In this document: one piece after another, positions 33,448-42,000 of the stretch
How the letters are laid out: every line of letters begins with the position of its first letter
Numbering within the stretch: position 1 is the first letter of the stretch
Source: Candidatus Paceibacter sp.
GTDB taxonomy: Bacteria > Patescibacteria > ABY1 > S139-126
DNA length: 64,000 bases
Direction: 5' to 3'
Assembly: GCA_020724865.1 (NCBI GenBank)
Contig: DYGA01000005.1
Location: forward strand, 1 to 64,000
Made by a program: the position numbers and the translations under genes
Notes under the pieces: model-generated
The model's input: only the letters and a program-made list of their open reading frames with translations
Databases searched by the model: none
What the model was told of the DNA's origin: nothing

Positions 33448-33479
33448 AAAAAACTCCTAATTGTTAGTAGGAGTTTTTT
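33448..33479. terminator. Bidirectional terminator
   Basis: AAAAAACTCCTA (33448-33459) pairs with TAGGAGTTTTTT (33468-33479), between convergent genes. Confidence 0.9.
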
Positions 33480-33503
33480 ATATTGCTTAAAAAAATTATA
33501 TGA

Positions 33504-34340
33504 TTAAGTATTGTAATATTTCAGTTCTACTTGTCCGGTAGCTGAGATAACCAGATAAGTACAATGACCCGGTTCTATCCAATCGCCAGAGTTGTAAAAA
33601 TATTTTTTAACTTTTTCCTTTGGTTGATTTTTTAAAGATAAATATTCACTGACATTTATAAGATTAATAGGTAGTTTAAAATATTTTTTTTGTTTTACAA
33701 TCCATTCTAAAATTTTAGGTTCATGGGTATGACCCAATATTAATCCTTGATATTTTCTTTTTTTCAGATAACGTTGACAACGTTTTTCATAAAGATTTGA
33801 CCAATTGGTATAACGACGAAAAATACGAACAATATTTTCCGTCAAACCAATGCCCAAAAAATTATCAAAAGCAATAGTGACCCGATAACCTATATCAGAC
33901 CAATCTGAGGCTAGCTTATGTTCAGCAATAAAAGTGTCAAACATGTGTCCGTGATTTACCAAATAAACAGAATTATTTTGCTTCAGTTGAAAAGCTGGTA
34001 AGATGTTGATATCATTTAAACCAATTTTATTGAGAAAAGAATAAAGATAATTTTTTTGATTAGCGGTTAGAGGGTCGTGATTACCTAAAATGTAAATAAT
34101 TTTTGTTCCCATTTGGTTTATTTTGACCAGTTTAGTCAAAATTTCTTGATGACGTTCAATAATTTTTTGGAAAAATTGCCAATTTAAATCAAAAATATCA
34201 CCATTTAGTATAAGCTTATCAAATGGTTTATTTGCTAATAATTCATCAAGAAACTGATTTATTTTTTTTATTTGTGTACCCGGAAAGCCTAAATGCCAGT
34301 CAGAAACAACTAAAATGTCTGAAGGTGTAATATTTATCAT
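33504..34340 (-). CDS. LpxH-like metallophosphoesterase
   Basis: A 278-residue calcineurin-like phosphoesterase with the full metal-site series: SDWHLGF (D-x-H), LNGDIFDL (GD), LGNHDPL (GNHD), NHGHMFD (GH) and GHTHEP (GHxH). It resembles UDP-2,3-diacylglucosamine hydrolases, but no other lipid A genes are visible and Patescibacteria generally lack lipid A. Another substrate is therefore likely. Confidence 0.8.
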   Translation of the reverse strand: MINITPSDILVVSDWHLGFPGTQIKKINQFLDELLANKPFDKLILNGDIFDLNWQFFQKIIERHQEILTKLVKINQMGTKIIYILGNHDPLTANQKNYLYSFLNKIGLNDINILPAFQLKQNNSVYLVNHGHMFDTFIAEHKLASDWSDIGYRVTIAFDNFLGIGLTENIVRIFRRYTNWSNLYEKRCQRYLKKRKYQGLILGHTHEPKILEWIVKQKKYFKLPINLINVSEYLSLKNQPKEKVKKYFYNSGDWIEPGHCTYLVISATGQVELKYYNT

Positions 34341-34377
34341 AGGTGTATTTTAGCATTTTTTTTATGATCAATAAACT

Positions 34378-34406
34378 TTGACTTTTTGCCTAAAAATAAG
34401 TAGAAT
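34378..34406 (+). promoter_or_regulatory. Promoter of asnS
   Basis: TTGACT (34378-34383), 17 bases, then TAGAAT (34401-34406). The roughly 80-nt leader to the asnS ATG is almost pure A/T with complementary segments (AATTATAAATTT and AAATTTATAATTT). Confidence 0.7.
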
Positions 34407-34494
34407 TTAGATAATAATTATAAATTTTTAAATATAAATTATAAATCAAAATTAAATTTTAAAATTTATAATTTATAATTTTCAATTTAATTTT

Positions 34495-35787
34495 ATGGAA
34501 ATTTTTCTCAAAGATATTGCCAAATATAAAGATCAAACCGTCACCATCAAAGGATGGGTTTTTAATTTACGTTCTTCTGGTAAGATTATTTTTTTGCAAA
34601 TTAGAGATGGTAGCGGTTTTATACAGGCAGTTGCCAATCAAAGTGAATTAGCGGCCGAAAAATGGGAGCAAGTAAAAAAAATAACCATTGAATCAAGTAT
34701 TTCAGTAACGGGTCAAGTCATAGCTCATCCTAAACAGATTGGAGTATATGAGTTACAAGTAAAAAATTTACAAATTGTACAAATTGCCAAAGAGTGGCCA
34801 ATTGGGAAAAAAGAGCATGGGCCTGAATTTTTACTCGATCATAGACATTTGTGGTTGCGAAGTCAAAAACAATGGGCTATACAAAGAGTAAGAAATTCAG
34901 TTATTAACGCAATTTACGAATATTTGAATAACAATGGTTTTATAAAAATTGATGCACCGATTTTAACTCCTACTTCTTGTGAAGGCACAACGACTTTATT
35001 TGCAGTACCTTATTTTGATTTGGGTAGCGCTTATTTGTCACAAAGTGGGCAGTTATATATTGAAGCAGCAATTTTTTCTCATGGTAGGGTGTTTGATTTT
35101 GGTCCCGTGTTTAGAGCTGAAAAATCAAAAACTAGACGTCATCTGACAGAATTTTGGATGATGGATGCCGAAGCTGCTTTTGTTGAACACGAAGAGAATA
35201 TGAAGATTCAGGAAGAGCTGATTAGTTTTGTAGTCAATAAAGTTTTGACTGATAATTTGTTTGAATTAAATATTTTAGAACGCGATCTGGAACCGCTTAA
35301 AAAGATAAAACCGCCGTTTGTTCGTATGACTCATGCTGAGGCGGTAAAAAAATTACAAAGTTTAGGCAGTGATATTAAACCCGGCGAAGATTTAGGTGGT
35401 GACGATGAAACTTTGCTTACCAAAGATAGTCCCGTCCCGATTTTTGTTGAAAAATGGCCCAAAAGCATCAAAGCTTTTTATATGCGTCGAGATCCAAATA
35501 ATCCTGAAGTTGTCTTAGGTGCAGATTTGATAGCCCCAGAAGGATTTGGTGAGGTAATTGGCGGTTCGGAACGCGAAACTGATTATGAAGTATTGGTCAA
35601 AAGAATGCAGGAAGAAAAATTACCCCTAGAACCATTTCAGTGGTATTTGGATTTACGGCAATATGGCAGCGTGCCACATTCAGGTTTTGGCATTGGTCTA
35701 GAACGTTTAGTCGGTTGGATGTGTGGTACTCATCATATTCGGGAAACAATTCCTTTTCCCAGAATGATTAATCGTTTGACCCCTTAA
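34495..35787 (+). CDS. asnS: Asparaginyl-tRNA synthetase
   Basis: Charges tRNA-Asn directly. The 430-residue class IIb enzyme has the OB-fold anticodon domain (VTIKGWVFNLRSSGKIIFLQIRDG, quoted in part: GWVFNLRSSGKI). Motif 1 is near FIKIDAPIL, motif 2 FGPVFRAEKSKTRRHLTEF and motif 3 HSGFGIGLERLVGW. The absence of an acidic GAD-like insert and the ending IRETIPFPR fit AsnRS rather than AspRS. It is present alongside aspS and a tRNA-Asn gene. Confidence 0.95.
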   Translation: MEIFLKDIAKYKDQTVTIKGWVFNLRSSGKIIFLQIRDGSGFIQAVANQSELAAEKWEQVKKITIESSISVTGQVIAHPKQIGVYELQVKNLQIVQIAKEWPIGKKEHGPEFLLDHRHLWLRSQKQWAIQRVRNSVINAIYEYLNNNGFIKIDAPILTPTSCEGTTTLFAVPYFDLGSAYLSQSGQLYIEAAIFSHGRVFDFGPVFRAEKSKTRRHLTEFWMMDAEAAFVEHEENMKIQEELISFVVNKVLTDNLFELNILERDLEPLKKIKPPFVRMTHAEAVKKLQSLGSDIKPGEDLGGDDETLLTKDSPVPIFVEKWPKSIKAFYMRRDPNNPEVVLGADLIAPEGFGEVIGGSERETDYEVLVKRMQEEKLPLEPFQWYLDLRQYGSVPHSGFGIGLERLVGWMCGTHHIRETIPFPRMINRLTP

Positions 35788-35798
35788 TTTTTTTATTC

Positions 35799-36737
35799 AT
35801 GTATTACTTGTTTTTAGGTTTAATTTTATTACTACTATTTTATTTCTTAGGTAAATGTGCAGATATTGTGGTTATAAATGCCCGAAAATTAGGGGAAGAT
35901 TTGGATATTAAAGTATTTTTTTTAGGAATAATTTTAGGCTTTTTTACTACTTTACCCGAACTGTCTTTGGGTATTAATGCTTTTATTAATAATTTGTCAG
36001 AAATTTCTTTAGGTAATTTATTGGGTGGAGTTATTATTTTATTCACTTTGATATTGGGTAGCAGTATAGTTATTAATAGAAAAATTTCTACACATGATAT
36101 TTTAAAAGATATTGGTCCAATATTATTTTTTTTATTATTGCCTATAATTTTAGGATTAAAAGGTAATTTAGGTATTGTTGATGGCATTTTTATTATTCTT
36201 GGTTATATTGTTTTGATTTTTTATTTATTTAAGAGAAATAATACTATCACCACTTTTGGTATTCATGTGGTGAGTAAAAAAGAAACTATCAAAAGAGTAA
36301 TATACATTGTTATCGGTTTAGCTCTAATAATGTTGTTATCAAATTTAATTATTAATGTGGCCAATCGATTATTGGATCATTTTATTTTGCCCGCATTTTT
36401 AGTGGGTTTAATATTTTTTGCTCTTGGCACAAATTTACCTGAAATAACGTTGGTATTTCGGTCGTGGCAGAGAGGCGCAGAAGATTTATCTTTGAGTAAT
36501 CTATTTGGTTCGGCCATGGCCAATGTTTTACTAATTGGTGTTTTTATTTCTATACGTAAGGTTTTTATAGAGGTGGATTTATCTTATATTATTTTAGCTT
36601 TAACCTATGCCGTATTGTTTGTATTGTTAATTATTTTTGCTCGGACTAACAAAGAATTCAAAAGAGTTGAGGGCATGATTTTGTTGGGAGTTTATATTTT
36701 ATTTTTATTTATCCAGACGTTTTTGTTTTTAAATTAA
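35799..36737 (+). CDS. Na+/Ca2+ exchanger-family membrane protein (copy 1)
   Basis: A 312-residue CaCA-superfamily protein with about ten helices in two inverted repeats. The alpha-1 region is TTLPELSLGINAFI with SLGNLLGG, and alpha-2 is GTNLPEITLV with SLSNLFGSAMANVL. Several Gly/Asn positions differ from the classic GNxxGSNI pattern (LLGGVI in alpha-1), so its specificity may have diverged. It lies five bases before the propeller gene. Confidence 0.82.
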   Translation: MYYLFLGLILLLLFYFLGKCADIVVINARKLGEDLDIKVFFLGIILGFFTTLPELSLGINAFINNLSEISLGNLLGGVIILFTLILGSSIVINRKISTHDILKDIGPILFFLLLPIILGLKGNLGIVDGIFIILGYIVLIFYLFKRNNTITTFGIHVVSKKETIKRVIYIVIGLALIMLLSNLIINVANRLLDHFILPAFLVGLIFFALGTNLPEITLVFRSWQRGAEDLSLSNLFGSAMANVLLIGVFISIRKVFIEVDLSYIILALTYAVLFVLLIIFARTNKEFKRVEGMILLGVYILFLFIQTFLFLN

Positions 36738-36741
36738 ATAA

Positions 36742-37845
36742 ATGAAAAAGAGATTTTACCATATTTTATTGTCAATATTTTTTGCTCTAATGTCTTTAGC
36801 TGTGATTTATCTAGTTTTTGCCAGTATTGAAGGAAAAAAAATAAATGATAAAAATTTTTTGTTTTTGCCTACAAAAGAAAACAAAGTTTCCCAAAAATTA
36901 TTAGCCGGTGATTATGCCGTATTTAGCACAGTTACAAAGATTGGTGAAAATTATGAGTTTGGTTTATGGCGTTACTTGGTAGGAATTGATGGTTTAGTTA
37001 AATTTTATAGTTTGAAAATAAATCAATTGGAACAACTGCCAGTAGCGAGTAAATTTAGTGCTGAAAGTGTTAGCGTCCATTTAAATGATCAGCATACTTT
37101 AGTACATATTAATGGCGACGTAATTGGTCCAGCCGAAAATAATCAAGCTCTTATTTCTCCGGATCGTAATTGGCTAGCTTATACTGAATTTTCTACCAGT
37201 GGTCCGGCAACAATTTATTTGAAAAGTATAATTGATAATCAAAGTATAGTTGTTTTAACCAGTGGCACTGACAACATCAACCCTAATCAAGATAATTTTA
37301 AAGTATTGGCCTGGTCGGACGATAGCAAAGTATTGTATGTGCAGAATAATAAAAAAATTTATAAATTTTTTCCGCAAATTTTAGATATTACTGAAATCAC
37401 CAATTTAACCAATTTAAATGCTGATAAATTTTTTTTACAACCCCAGGCAGATATTATTATGGCGATAGTTGATTCCAATGGTGTTAGTAGTTTATATTTA
37501 GTCAATGCAAAAACTGATGAAAGTTTATTTGTATTATCTAACACCGCCGCAGATATTATAAATGCATATTATGACCAAACAACCAATAAGATTATTTATA
37601 ATTTAGATTCTTCTGATCCTCAGGTATGGCAAGTTGATATTTCTCATCCTCAAGTAGTTAGTCAAAATTTTTTACACTCAGGCAAGTTGCTGTCTTGGCC
37701 AGAAGATGATAAATTTATAATTCAAAAAAATCAAGATATTTATTTATATTCAAAAAAAGAAAATAGCACGCAATTGATTTTTTCTGCTAGCAGCACTACG
37801 GACTTGGTAAAAATTTATTTTCTTGATATGTTTAAAATAAATTAA
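36742..37845 (+). CDS. Membrane-anchored beta-propeller-like protein
   Basis: A 367-residue protein with an N-terminal membrane anchor (about residues 6-28) and an extracytoplasmic domain. That domain consists of repeated beta-rich units typical of TolB/WD40-like propellers (ALISPDRNWLAYTEF, LAWSDDSKVLYVQN, YYDQTTNKIIYNL). No catalytic motif is seen. It sits between two CaCA exchanger genes with gaps of 4 and 9 bases, suggesting a common operon and perhaps a sensor or scaffold role. Confidence 0.65.
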   Translation: MKKRFYHILLSIFFALMSLAVIYLVFASIEGKKINDKNFLFLPTKENKVSQKLLAGDYAVFSTVTKIGENYEFGLWRYLVGIDGLVKFYSLKINQLEQLPVASKFSAESVSVHLNDQHTLVHINGDVIGPAENNQALISPDRNWLAYTEFSTSGPATIYLKSIIDNQSIVVLTSGTDNINPNQDNFKVLAWSDDSKVLYVQNNKKIYKFFPQILDITEITNLTNLNADKFFLQPQADIIMAIVDSNGVSSLYLVNAKTDESLFVLSNTAADIINAYYDQTTNKIIYNLDSSDPQVWQVDISHPQVVSQNFLHSGKLLSWPEDDKFIIQKNQDIYLYSKKENSTQLIFSASSTTDLVKIYFLDMFKIN

Positions 37846-37854
37846 TATATACTT

Positions 37855-38814
37855 ATGTTATTTTTATGGTTAGGAATTTTTATATTTAGTTTAGCGGTAT
37901 TGATAAAATCGGCTGATTGGTTCACGGCAGCCGCTGAAAAAATCGGTGAAGCTTTTCGTGTTTCACCTTTTATGATTGGTATTACTATTGTTAGTGTGGG
38001 GACTTCATTGCCTGAACTGGCTACCTCATTGATTGGGTTATGGCAAGGAGACAGTACAATTGCTATTGCCAATGCAGTGGGTTCAAATATTGCCAATATT
38101 TTATTGGTAGTCGGAGTAGCAGCTATAGTCGGCGGGGCATTAAAAGTAAATAGAAGTTTAATTGATATTGATTTGCCCTTGCTTTTAGGGGTAACTTTAC
38201 TGGTTACTTTTATGTTGTGGGATGGTGATATGATTTGGCAGGAAGGTTTAGTAGCGATACTGTTTTATATTGTTTATATTTTTTATAGCGCTAAAATTTC
38301 AGAAAAAAGAGATTATATTCCTTTTGTTAACCGTTTTCATTTGGAAAGAAAAATTCATCACATAAAGATTCCTTGGTCAGCTATGGGTATTTTGGGGTTA
38401 GGTGCGATTGGCGTATATTTTGGGGCAGATTGGACAGTTAAAGCCACTTTGAAAATTGCTGAAATTCTCCAAGTTAATTCATCTGCAGTAGTAATGTCAG
38501 CCCTTGCTGTGGGTACATCATTGCCTGAATTAATAGTGTCAGCATCAGCTGCTTTTAAGGGTAAATATGAAATTGCTTTGGGTAATGTTTTTGGATCCAA
38601 TATATTTAATTTACTAATAGTAGTTGGAGTGCCAGCTTTATTTGCTCCTCTAACAGTTGATGAAAATAGTTTAATAATTGGTTTGCCAGTAATGGTGTTG
38701 GCTACGATTATTTATACTTTTTCTGGCATTTCCCAAAAAATTAATAAGTGGGAAGGTATGATTTATATTTTTCTTTATTTTATTTTTGTAGTAAAGTTAT
38801 TTAAGCTATTTTAA
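37855..38814 (+). CDS. Na+/Ca2+ exchanger-family membrane protein (copy 2, YrbG-like)
   Basis: A 319-residue CaCA-family antiporter with ten helices. It has well conserved alpha repeats: GTSLPELATSLIG with IANAVGSNIANILLVVG, and GTSLPELIVSASA with ALGNVFGSNIFNLLIVVG. Unlike copy 1, all key Gly, Asn and Glu residues are present, so it is probably the functional Ca2+ (or K+-dependent) exchanger. Confidence 0.92.
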   Translation: MLFLWLGIFIFSLAVLIKSADWFTAAAEKIGEAFRVSPFMIGITIVSVGTSLPELATSLIGLWQGDSTIAIANAVGSNIANILLVVGVAAIVGGALKVNRSLIDIDLPLLLGVTLLVTFMLWDGDMIWQEGLVAILFYIVYIFYSAKISEKRDYIPFVNRFHLERKIHHIKIPWSAMGILGLGAIGVYFGADWTVKATLKIAEILQVNSSAVVMSALAVGTSLPELIVSASAAFKGKYEIALGNVFGSNIFNLLIVVGVPALFAPLTVDENSLIIGLPVMVLATIIYTFSGISQKINKWEGMIYIFLYFIFVVKLFKLF

Positions 38815-38822
38815 TTTAATAT

Positions 38823-40229
38823 ATGAAAATTACTAATATTCAAACTATTGAAAAAATTGGCGCAGAAGTTCAATTGGCTGGCTGGATTCAAAGTTTACGT
38901 AAAATGGGTAAAATTGTTTTTATTGATTTACGCGACCGCAGCAGTTTATTGCAAGTGGTGTTAGTGCCTAGTGAATTGGATGTTGATTCGCAGGAACAAA
39001 TGAAAAAATTGAAACCCGAAAGTGTTATAAGTGTAATTGGTGTTGTTCAAGCTAGAGGTGAAAAACAAATCAATCCTAATTTACCAACTGGTTCGGTTGA
39101 AGTATTGGCAAAAAGTTTAAAAATTTTTAGTGAATCATTAACCCCACCTTTTGAAATAGTAAATGAGGACAGACAAGCCAATGAAGAATTGAGATTGAAA
39201 TATAGGTATTTAGATTTACGTCATGAGCGAATGAAAAATAATATTATTTTACGTCATAAAATTGTTAGATTTATCAGAGAGTATTTTTATAATCATGATT
39301 TTTTAGAGATTGAAACTCCTTATATTTCTAAATCAACTCCTGAAGGAGCAAGAGATTTTTTAGTTCCATCACGAAATTTTCCCGGTAAATTTTACGCTTT
39401 ACCACAATCACCACAACAGTATAAGCAGTTATTGATGGTAGCTGGTATGGAAAAATATTTTCAGATTGTCAGATGTTTTCGCGATGAAGATCAACGCGGT
39501 GACAGGCAAGCCGAATTTACCCAACTAGATGTGGAAATGAGTTTTGTCACCCAGGAAGATATATTACAATTGATTGAAGAATTATTCATACAATTGGTCA
39601 AAAACATCTTGCCTCAGAAAAAATTTACTAGCCAACCTTTTGTTCGTTTAACTTATCAGCAAGCCATGGAGCAATATGGATCTGATCGTCCAGATTTACG
39701 CCAGGATAAATCTGATCCTGATGAATTGGCTTTTGTTTGGGTTACTGATTTTCCCATGTTTGAATATAAAAGCGGTGATCAACGTTGGGGAGCTGCCCAT
39801 CATCCCTTTACAGCCATCAACCCACAAGATTTAGAAAAATTGCAAGATCCTAAAAAAATGGGAGAAATCAAGGCCTTACAATATGATTTAGTTTTAAATG
39901 GTTATGAAATTGCTGGCGGATCAATTCGCACTCATGAAGCAAATGTATTACATAGAGTTTTTGAATTATTGGGGCATACTAACGAAGAAATTCAAGCAAA
40001 ATTTGGTCATTTATTGGAAGCATTTAAATATGGCGTGCCACCACATGGCGGTATAGCTGCTGGTTTAGATCGAGTAGTAATGGTTTTAGCTAACGAGCCA
40101 TCTATCAGGGAAGTTATAGCTTTTCCTAAAACGTCAGATAATCGCGATCCTTTGATGGATTCACCCAGTGACGTAACTTTAGATCAACTTGATGAGTTAG
40201 GGTTGAGTTTGAAAAAGCGCATAAATTAA
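38823..40229 (+). CDS. aspS: Aspartyl-tRNA synthetase lacking the GAD insertion
   Basis: Charges tRNA with Asp. The 468-residue class IIb enzyme has a bacterial-type core: OB domain GWIQSLRKMGKIVFIDLRDR, motif 2 CFRDEDQRGDRQAEFTQLD and motif 3 HGGIAAGLDRVVM. Bacterial AspRS is usually about 590 residues. Here YGSDRPDLRQDKSDPDE runs directly into FVWVTDFPMFEY, so the GAD insertion (about 120 residues) is missing. A terminator follows. It is likely discriminating, since asnS is present. Confidence 0.95.
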   Translation: MKITNIQTIEKIGAEVQLAGWIQSLRKMGKIVFIDLRDRSSLLQVVLVPSELDVDSQEQMKKLKPESVISVIGVVQARGEKQINPNLPTGSVEVLAKSLKIFSESLTPPFEIVNEDRQANEELRLKYRYLDLRHERMKNNIILRHKIVRFIREYFYNHDFLEIETPYISKSTPEGARDFLVPSRNFPGKFYALPQSPQQYKQLLMVAGMEKYFQIVRCFRDEDQRGDRQAEFTQLDVEMSFVTQEDILQLIEELFIQLVKNILPQKKFTSQPFVRLTYQQAMEQYGSDRPDLRQDKSDPDELAFVWVTDFPMFEYKSGDQRWGAAHHPFTAINPQDLEKLQDPKKMGEIKALQYDLVLNGYEIAGGSIRTHEANVLHRVFELLGHTNEEIQAKFGHLLEAFKYGVPPHGGIAAGLDRVVMVLANEPSIREVIAFPKTSDNRDPLMDSPSDVTLDQLDELGLSLKKRIN

Positions 40230-40245
40230 AATTAATAAATAAAAT

Positions 40246-40273
40246 GCTCCGACTTGAAAGTCGGAGCTTTTTT
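40246..40273. terminator. Terminator between aspS and the HIT gene
   Basis: GCTCCGACTT (40246-40255) pairs with AAGTCGGAGC (40258-40267), followed by six T. Convergent genes flank it, and the last bases overlap the end of the HIT gene. Confidence 0.9.
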
Positions 40274-40742
40274 AAAATATAAAATCATTAGTTATTTTTT
40301 GGCAAGCGGTTTTCAATTGTTCGCAAATTGGTAAAATTTTTTTTGGAGGTAGAATTAAAGATTTGTTTTCTAACATTGAAAAAATTTTTGGACCACGATA
40401 TTGCCGCGGAATATTTTTAGTAATCGGAATGATATGCCAGTGTACATGCTCATAGCTAGGTTTTTCGGCAAAATGAGCGACATATACTTTGTCTGCCAGA
40501 CAAACAGTTTTTAATATCTCAATAAAATAAGGTAATAGTATATGAAATTCATTCCATTCTTCTAATGTTAACTCCACCAATGATTGGCGATGATGATTTA
40601 AGGTTAGTACCAGCCAGCCAGAAACAGGTGATTTTTGTTTATGTTCCAAACACCAATATTTGGTTTTAAGCAGACTACGGCATAGTGTCAAATCTTTTTT
40701 ATTGGTTAATTTGGCACAAATATGACAGTTATTTTTATACAT
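40272..40742 (-). CDS. HIT-family nucleotide hydrolase/transferase
   Basis: A 156-residue histidine-triad protein with the active motif HVHWHIIP (about 117-124). The N-terminal C-x2-C (CHIC) and further Cys/His (C21, C31, H34) could bind zinc, as in some HIT proteins. Family members hydrolyse Ap4A or AMP-linked compounds; the exact substrate is unknown. It is a single gene, convergent with aspS. Confidence 0.85.
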   Translation of the reverse strand: MYKNNCHICAKLTNKKDLTLCRSLLKTKYWCLEHKQKSPVSGWLVLTLNHHRQSLVELTLEEWNEFHILLPYFIEILKTVCLADKVYVAHFAEKPSYEHVHWHIIPITKNIPRQYRGPKIFSMLENKSLILPPKKILPICEQLKTACQKITNDFIF

Positions 40743-40840
40743 TTTTATTCCTTTTTAAGTTACAAAATTGATTCAGTTTAACAATTATTAATTGTTTTTG
40801 TCAATATGACTTTTTGGTTGTTTTTGCTTATAATTAAGTT

Positions 40841-41155
40841 ATGAAACTGTCAAAATTACAAAGATTTATATTAAAAAAAGCCTATTTGAGCGATCGAGTC
40901 AAAGTAACAAGACAGGTTTTTATGTCTTACTATGAAAATTTGAAAAAATCTCCTGCCAATAAATTACAAGTCAATATAGTCACTCAGAGTTTGGAACGAT
41001 TAATTAACAAAGGTTTGATAGTTGGCTATGGCAGAAAAACTCAAGAAAAATTGTTTATTGATTCTATCCAACTGACCCCTAAGGGTAAAAAAATGGCTAA
41101 AGAATTGTTAAGTAAACAAACGCCTTTACCTTTTTTAAAATCAATAAAAAAATAG
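40841..41155 (+). CDS. Small winged-helix-like conserved protein
   Basis: A 104-residue basic protein: LSKLQRFILKKAYL, then IVTQSLERLINKGLIVGYG and a beta wing ending LTPKGKKMAKELL. This is the layout of a MarR/PadR-like winged helix, so DNA binding is inferred. A TATAAT (40829-40834) ends six bases before the ATG, suggesting leaderless transcription. Confidence 0.65.
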   Translation: MKLSKLQRFILKKAYLSDRVKVTRQVFMSYYENLKKSPANKLQVNIVTQSLERLINKGLIVGYGRKTQEKLFIDSIQLTPKGKKMAKELLSKQTPLPFLKSIKK

Positions 41156-41178
41156 TTTAATTATTAAAGTAAAAAAAT

Positions 41179-41727
41179 ATGATTCCCAATAAAGTTAAAA
41201 ATTATTTGCAGAAAAATCAGGCTAATTTTGAAATCATAGAACATCGCCCAGTATTTACAGCTCATGATCTAGCTATGACTTTACATATGCAACATAGTCA
41301 GATTGTAAAAAGTTTATTGGTTAAAGCAGATAATCAATATATTTTGGCCTTACTGCCGGCAGATAAAAATTTGGCTATGCAAAAGCTAGCCAAATTGGTA
41401 AAAGCTAAAAAAATATCTATGCCCAAAGAAAAAGTGATGACAGAAAAATTTAAAGTAAAACCGGGGGCATTACCGGCCTTTGGGGGAATATATAAATTAC
41501 CAGTTTTTGTTGATAAAATTATTTTACGCCAAAAAAAGATTTTACTTTCTCCGGGTAGTTTTGTAGAAAGTGTTTTAATGAATCCCAAGGATTATATAAA
41601 ACTAGAGCAGGCAATTTTAGGAAGCTTTTCAGTAAATAAAAAATTTAAGCAACCAAAACTGACTAAACTGGGCAGAAAAGTAAAAAATGTTACCAAAAAG
41701 AAAATGAATAAAATAAAGAAAAAATAA
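41179..41727 (+). CDS. YbaK/ProRS-associated aminoacyl-tRNA deacylase
   Basis: A 182-residue trans-editing protein that hydrolyses mischarged tRNAs (Cys or Ala on tRNA-Pro in characterised members). It has the YbaK/EbsC fold with IVKSLLVKADNQYILALLPAD, quoted in part: KSLLVKADNQYILALLPAD; the Lys of VKSLLVKA is characteristic. The PGALPAFG loop follows. The last 30 residues are a strongly basic tail that may bind RNA. It precedes a bidirectional terminator. Confidence 0.85.
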   Translation: MIPNKVKNYLQKNQANFEIIEHRPVFTAHDLAMTLHMQHSQIVKSLLVKADNQYILALLPADKNLAMQKLAKLVKAKKISMPKEKVMTEKFKVKPGALPAFGGIYKLPVFVDKIILRQKKILLSPGSFVESVLMNPKDYIKLEQAILGSFSVNKKFKQPKLTKLGRKVKNVTKKKMNKIKKK

Positions 41728-41732
41728 TACAA

Positions 41733-41758
41733 AAAAGCGACTCCCTTGAGTCGCTTTT
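41733..41758. terminator. Bidirectional terminator
   Basis: AAAAGCGACTC (41733-41743) pairs with GAGTCGCTTTT (41748-41758), loop CCTT. It serves the YbaK gene and the minus-strand microprotein, whose stop codon overlaps it. Confidence 0.9.
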
Positions 41759-41840
41759 AGTAGGTTGATTTGCTTTTTAATAATTTGCCAATTCCGATAG
41801 CAAAAGCTAGATAAAGAATTAATATTAAAATTATTTCCAT
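41757..41840 (-). CDS. 27-residue single-helix membrane microprotein
   Basis: MEIILILILYLAFAIGIGKL followed by LKSKSTY: one hydrophobic helix with a basic end, so a probable N-out/C-in membrane peptide. The AAAGGAA Shine-Dalgarno is well placed. It has a perfect consensus promoter (41872-41900) and a strong terminator, which together argue that this is a real, highly expressed gene despite its size. It is too short for usual gene callers. Confidence 0.65.
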   Translation of the reverse strand: MEIILILILYLAFAIGIGKLLKSKSTY

Positions 41841-41871
41841 TATCATTTCCTTTTTTATTTACTATATATTA

Positions 41872-41900
41872 ATTATATCATATTTTTTAATTTATGTCAA
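41872..41900 (-). promoter_or_regulatory. Perfect consensus promoter on the minus strand
   Basis: On the minus strand TTGACA (41900-41895), 17 bases, TATAAT (41877-41872), with TGA just before the -10 (extended). It is one of the best promoters in the window and drives the 27-aa microprotein. Confidence 0.85.
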
Positions 41901-41971
41901 TATTAATTACTTTTAAATAAATGATAAATATGATAAAATATAAATGTAATCCCCATGCTAGAATTAGTATA

Positions 41972-41997
41972 AATTGGCTAATTTTAGCCAATTTTTA
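41972..41997 (+). promoter_or_regulatory. Hairpin just upstream of scpA
   Basis: AATTGGCTA and TAGCCAATT form a 9-bp stem followed by TTTT, ending a few bases before the scpA ATG (42001). It may be a terminator or attenuator, or it may sequester the start. Confidence 0.5.
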
Positions 41998-42000
41998 ATT

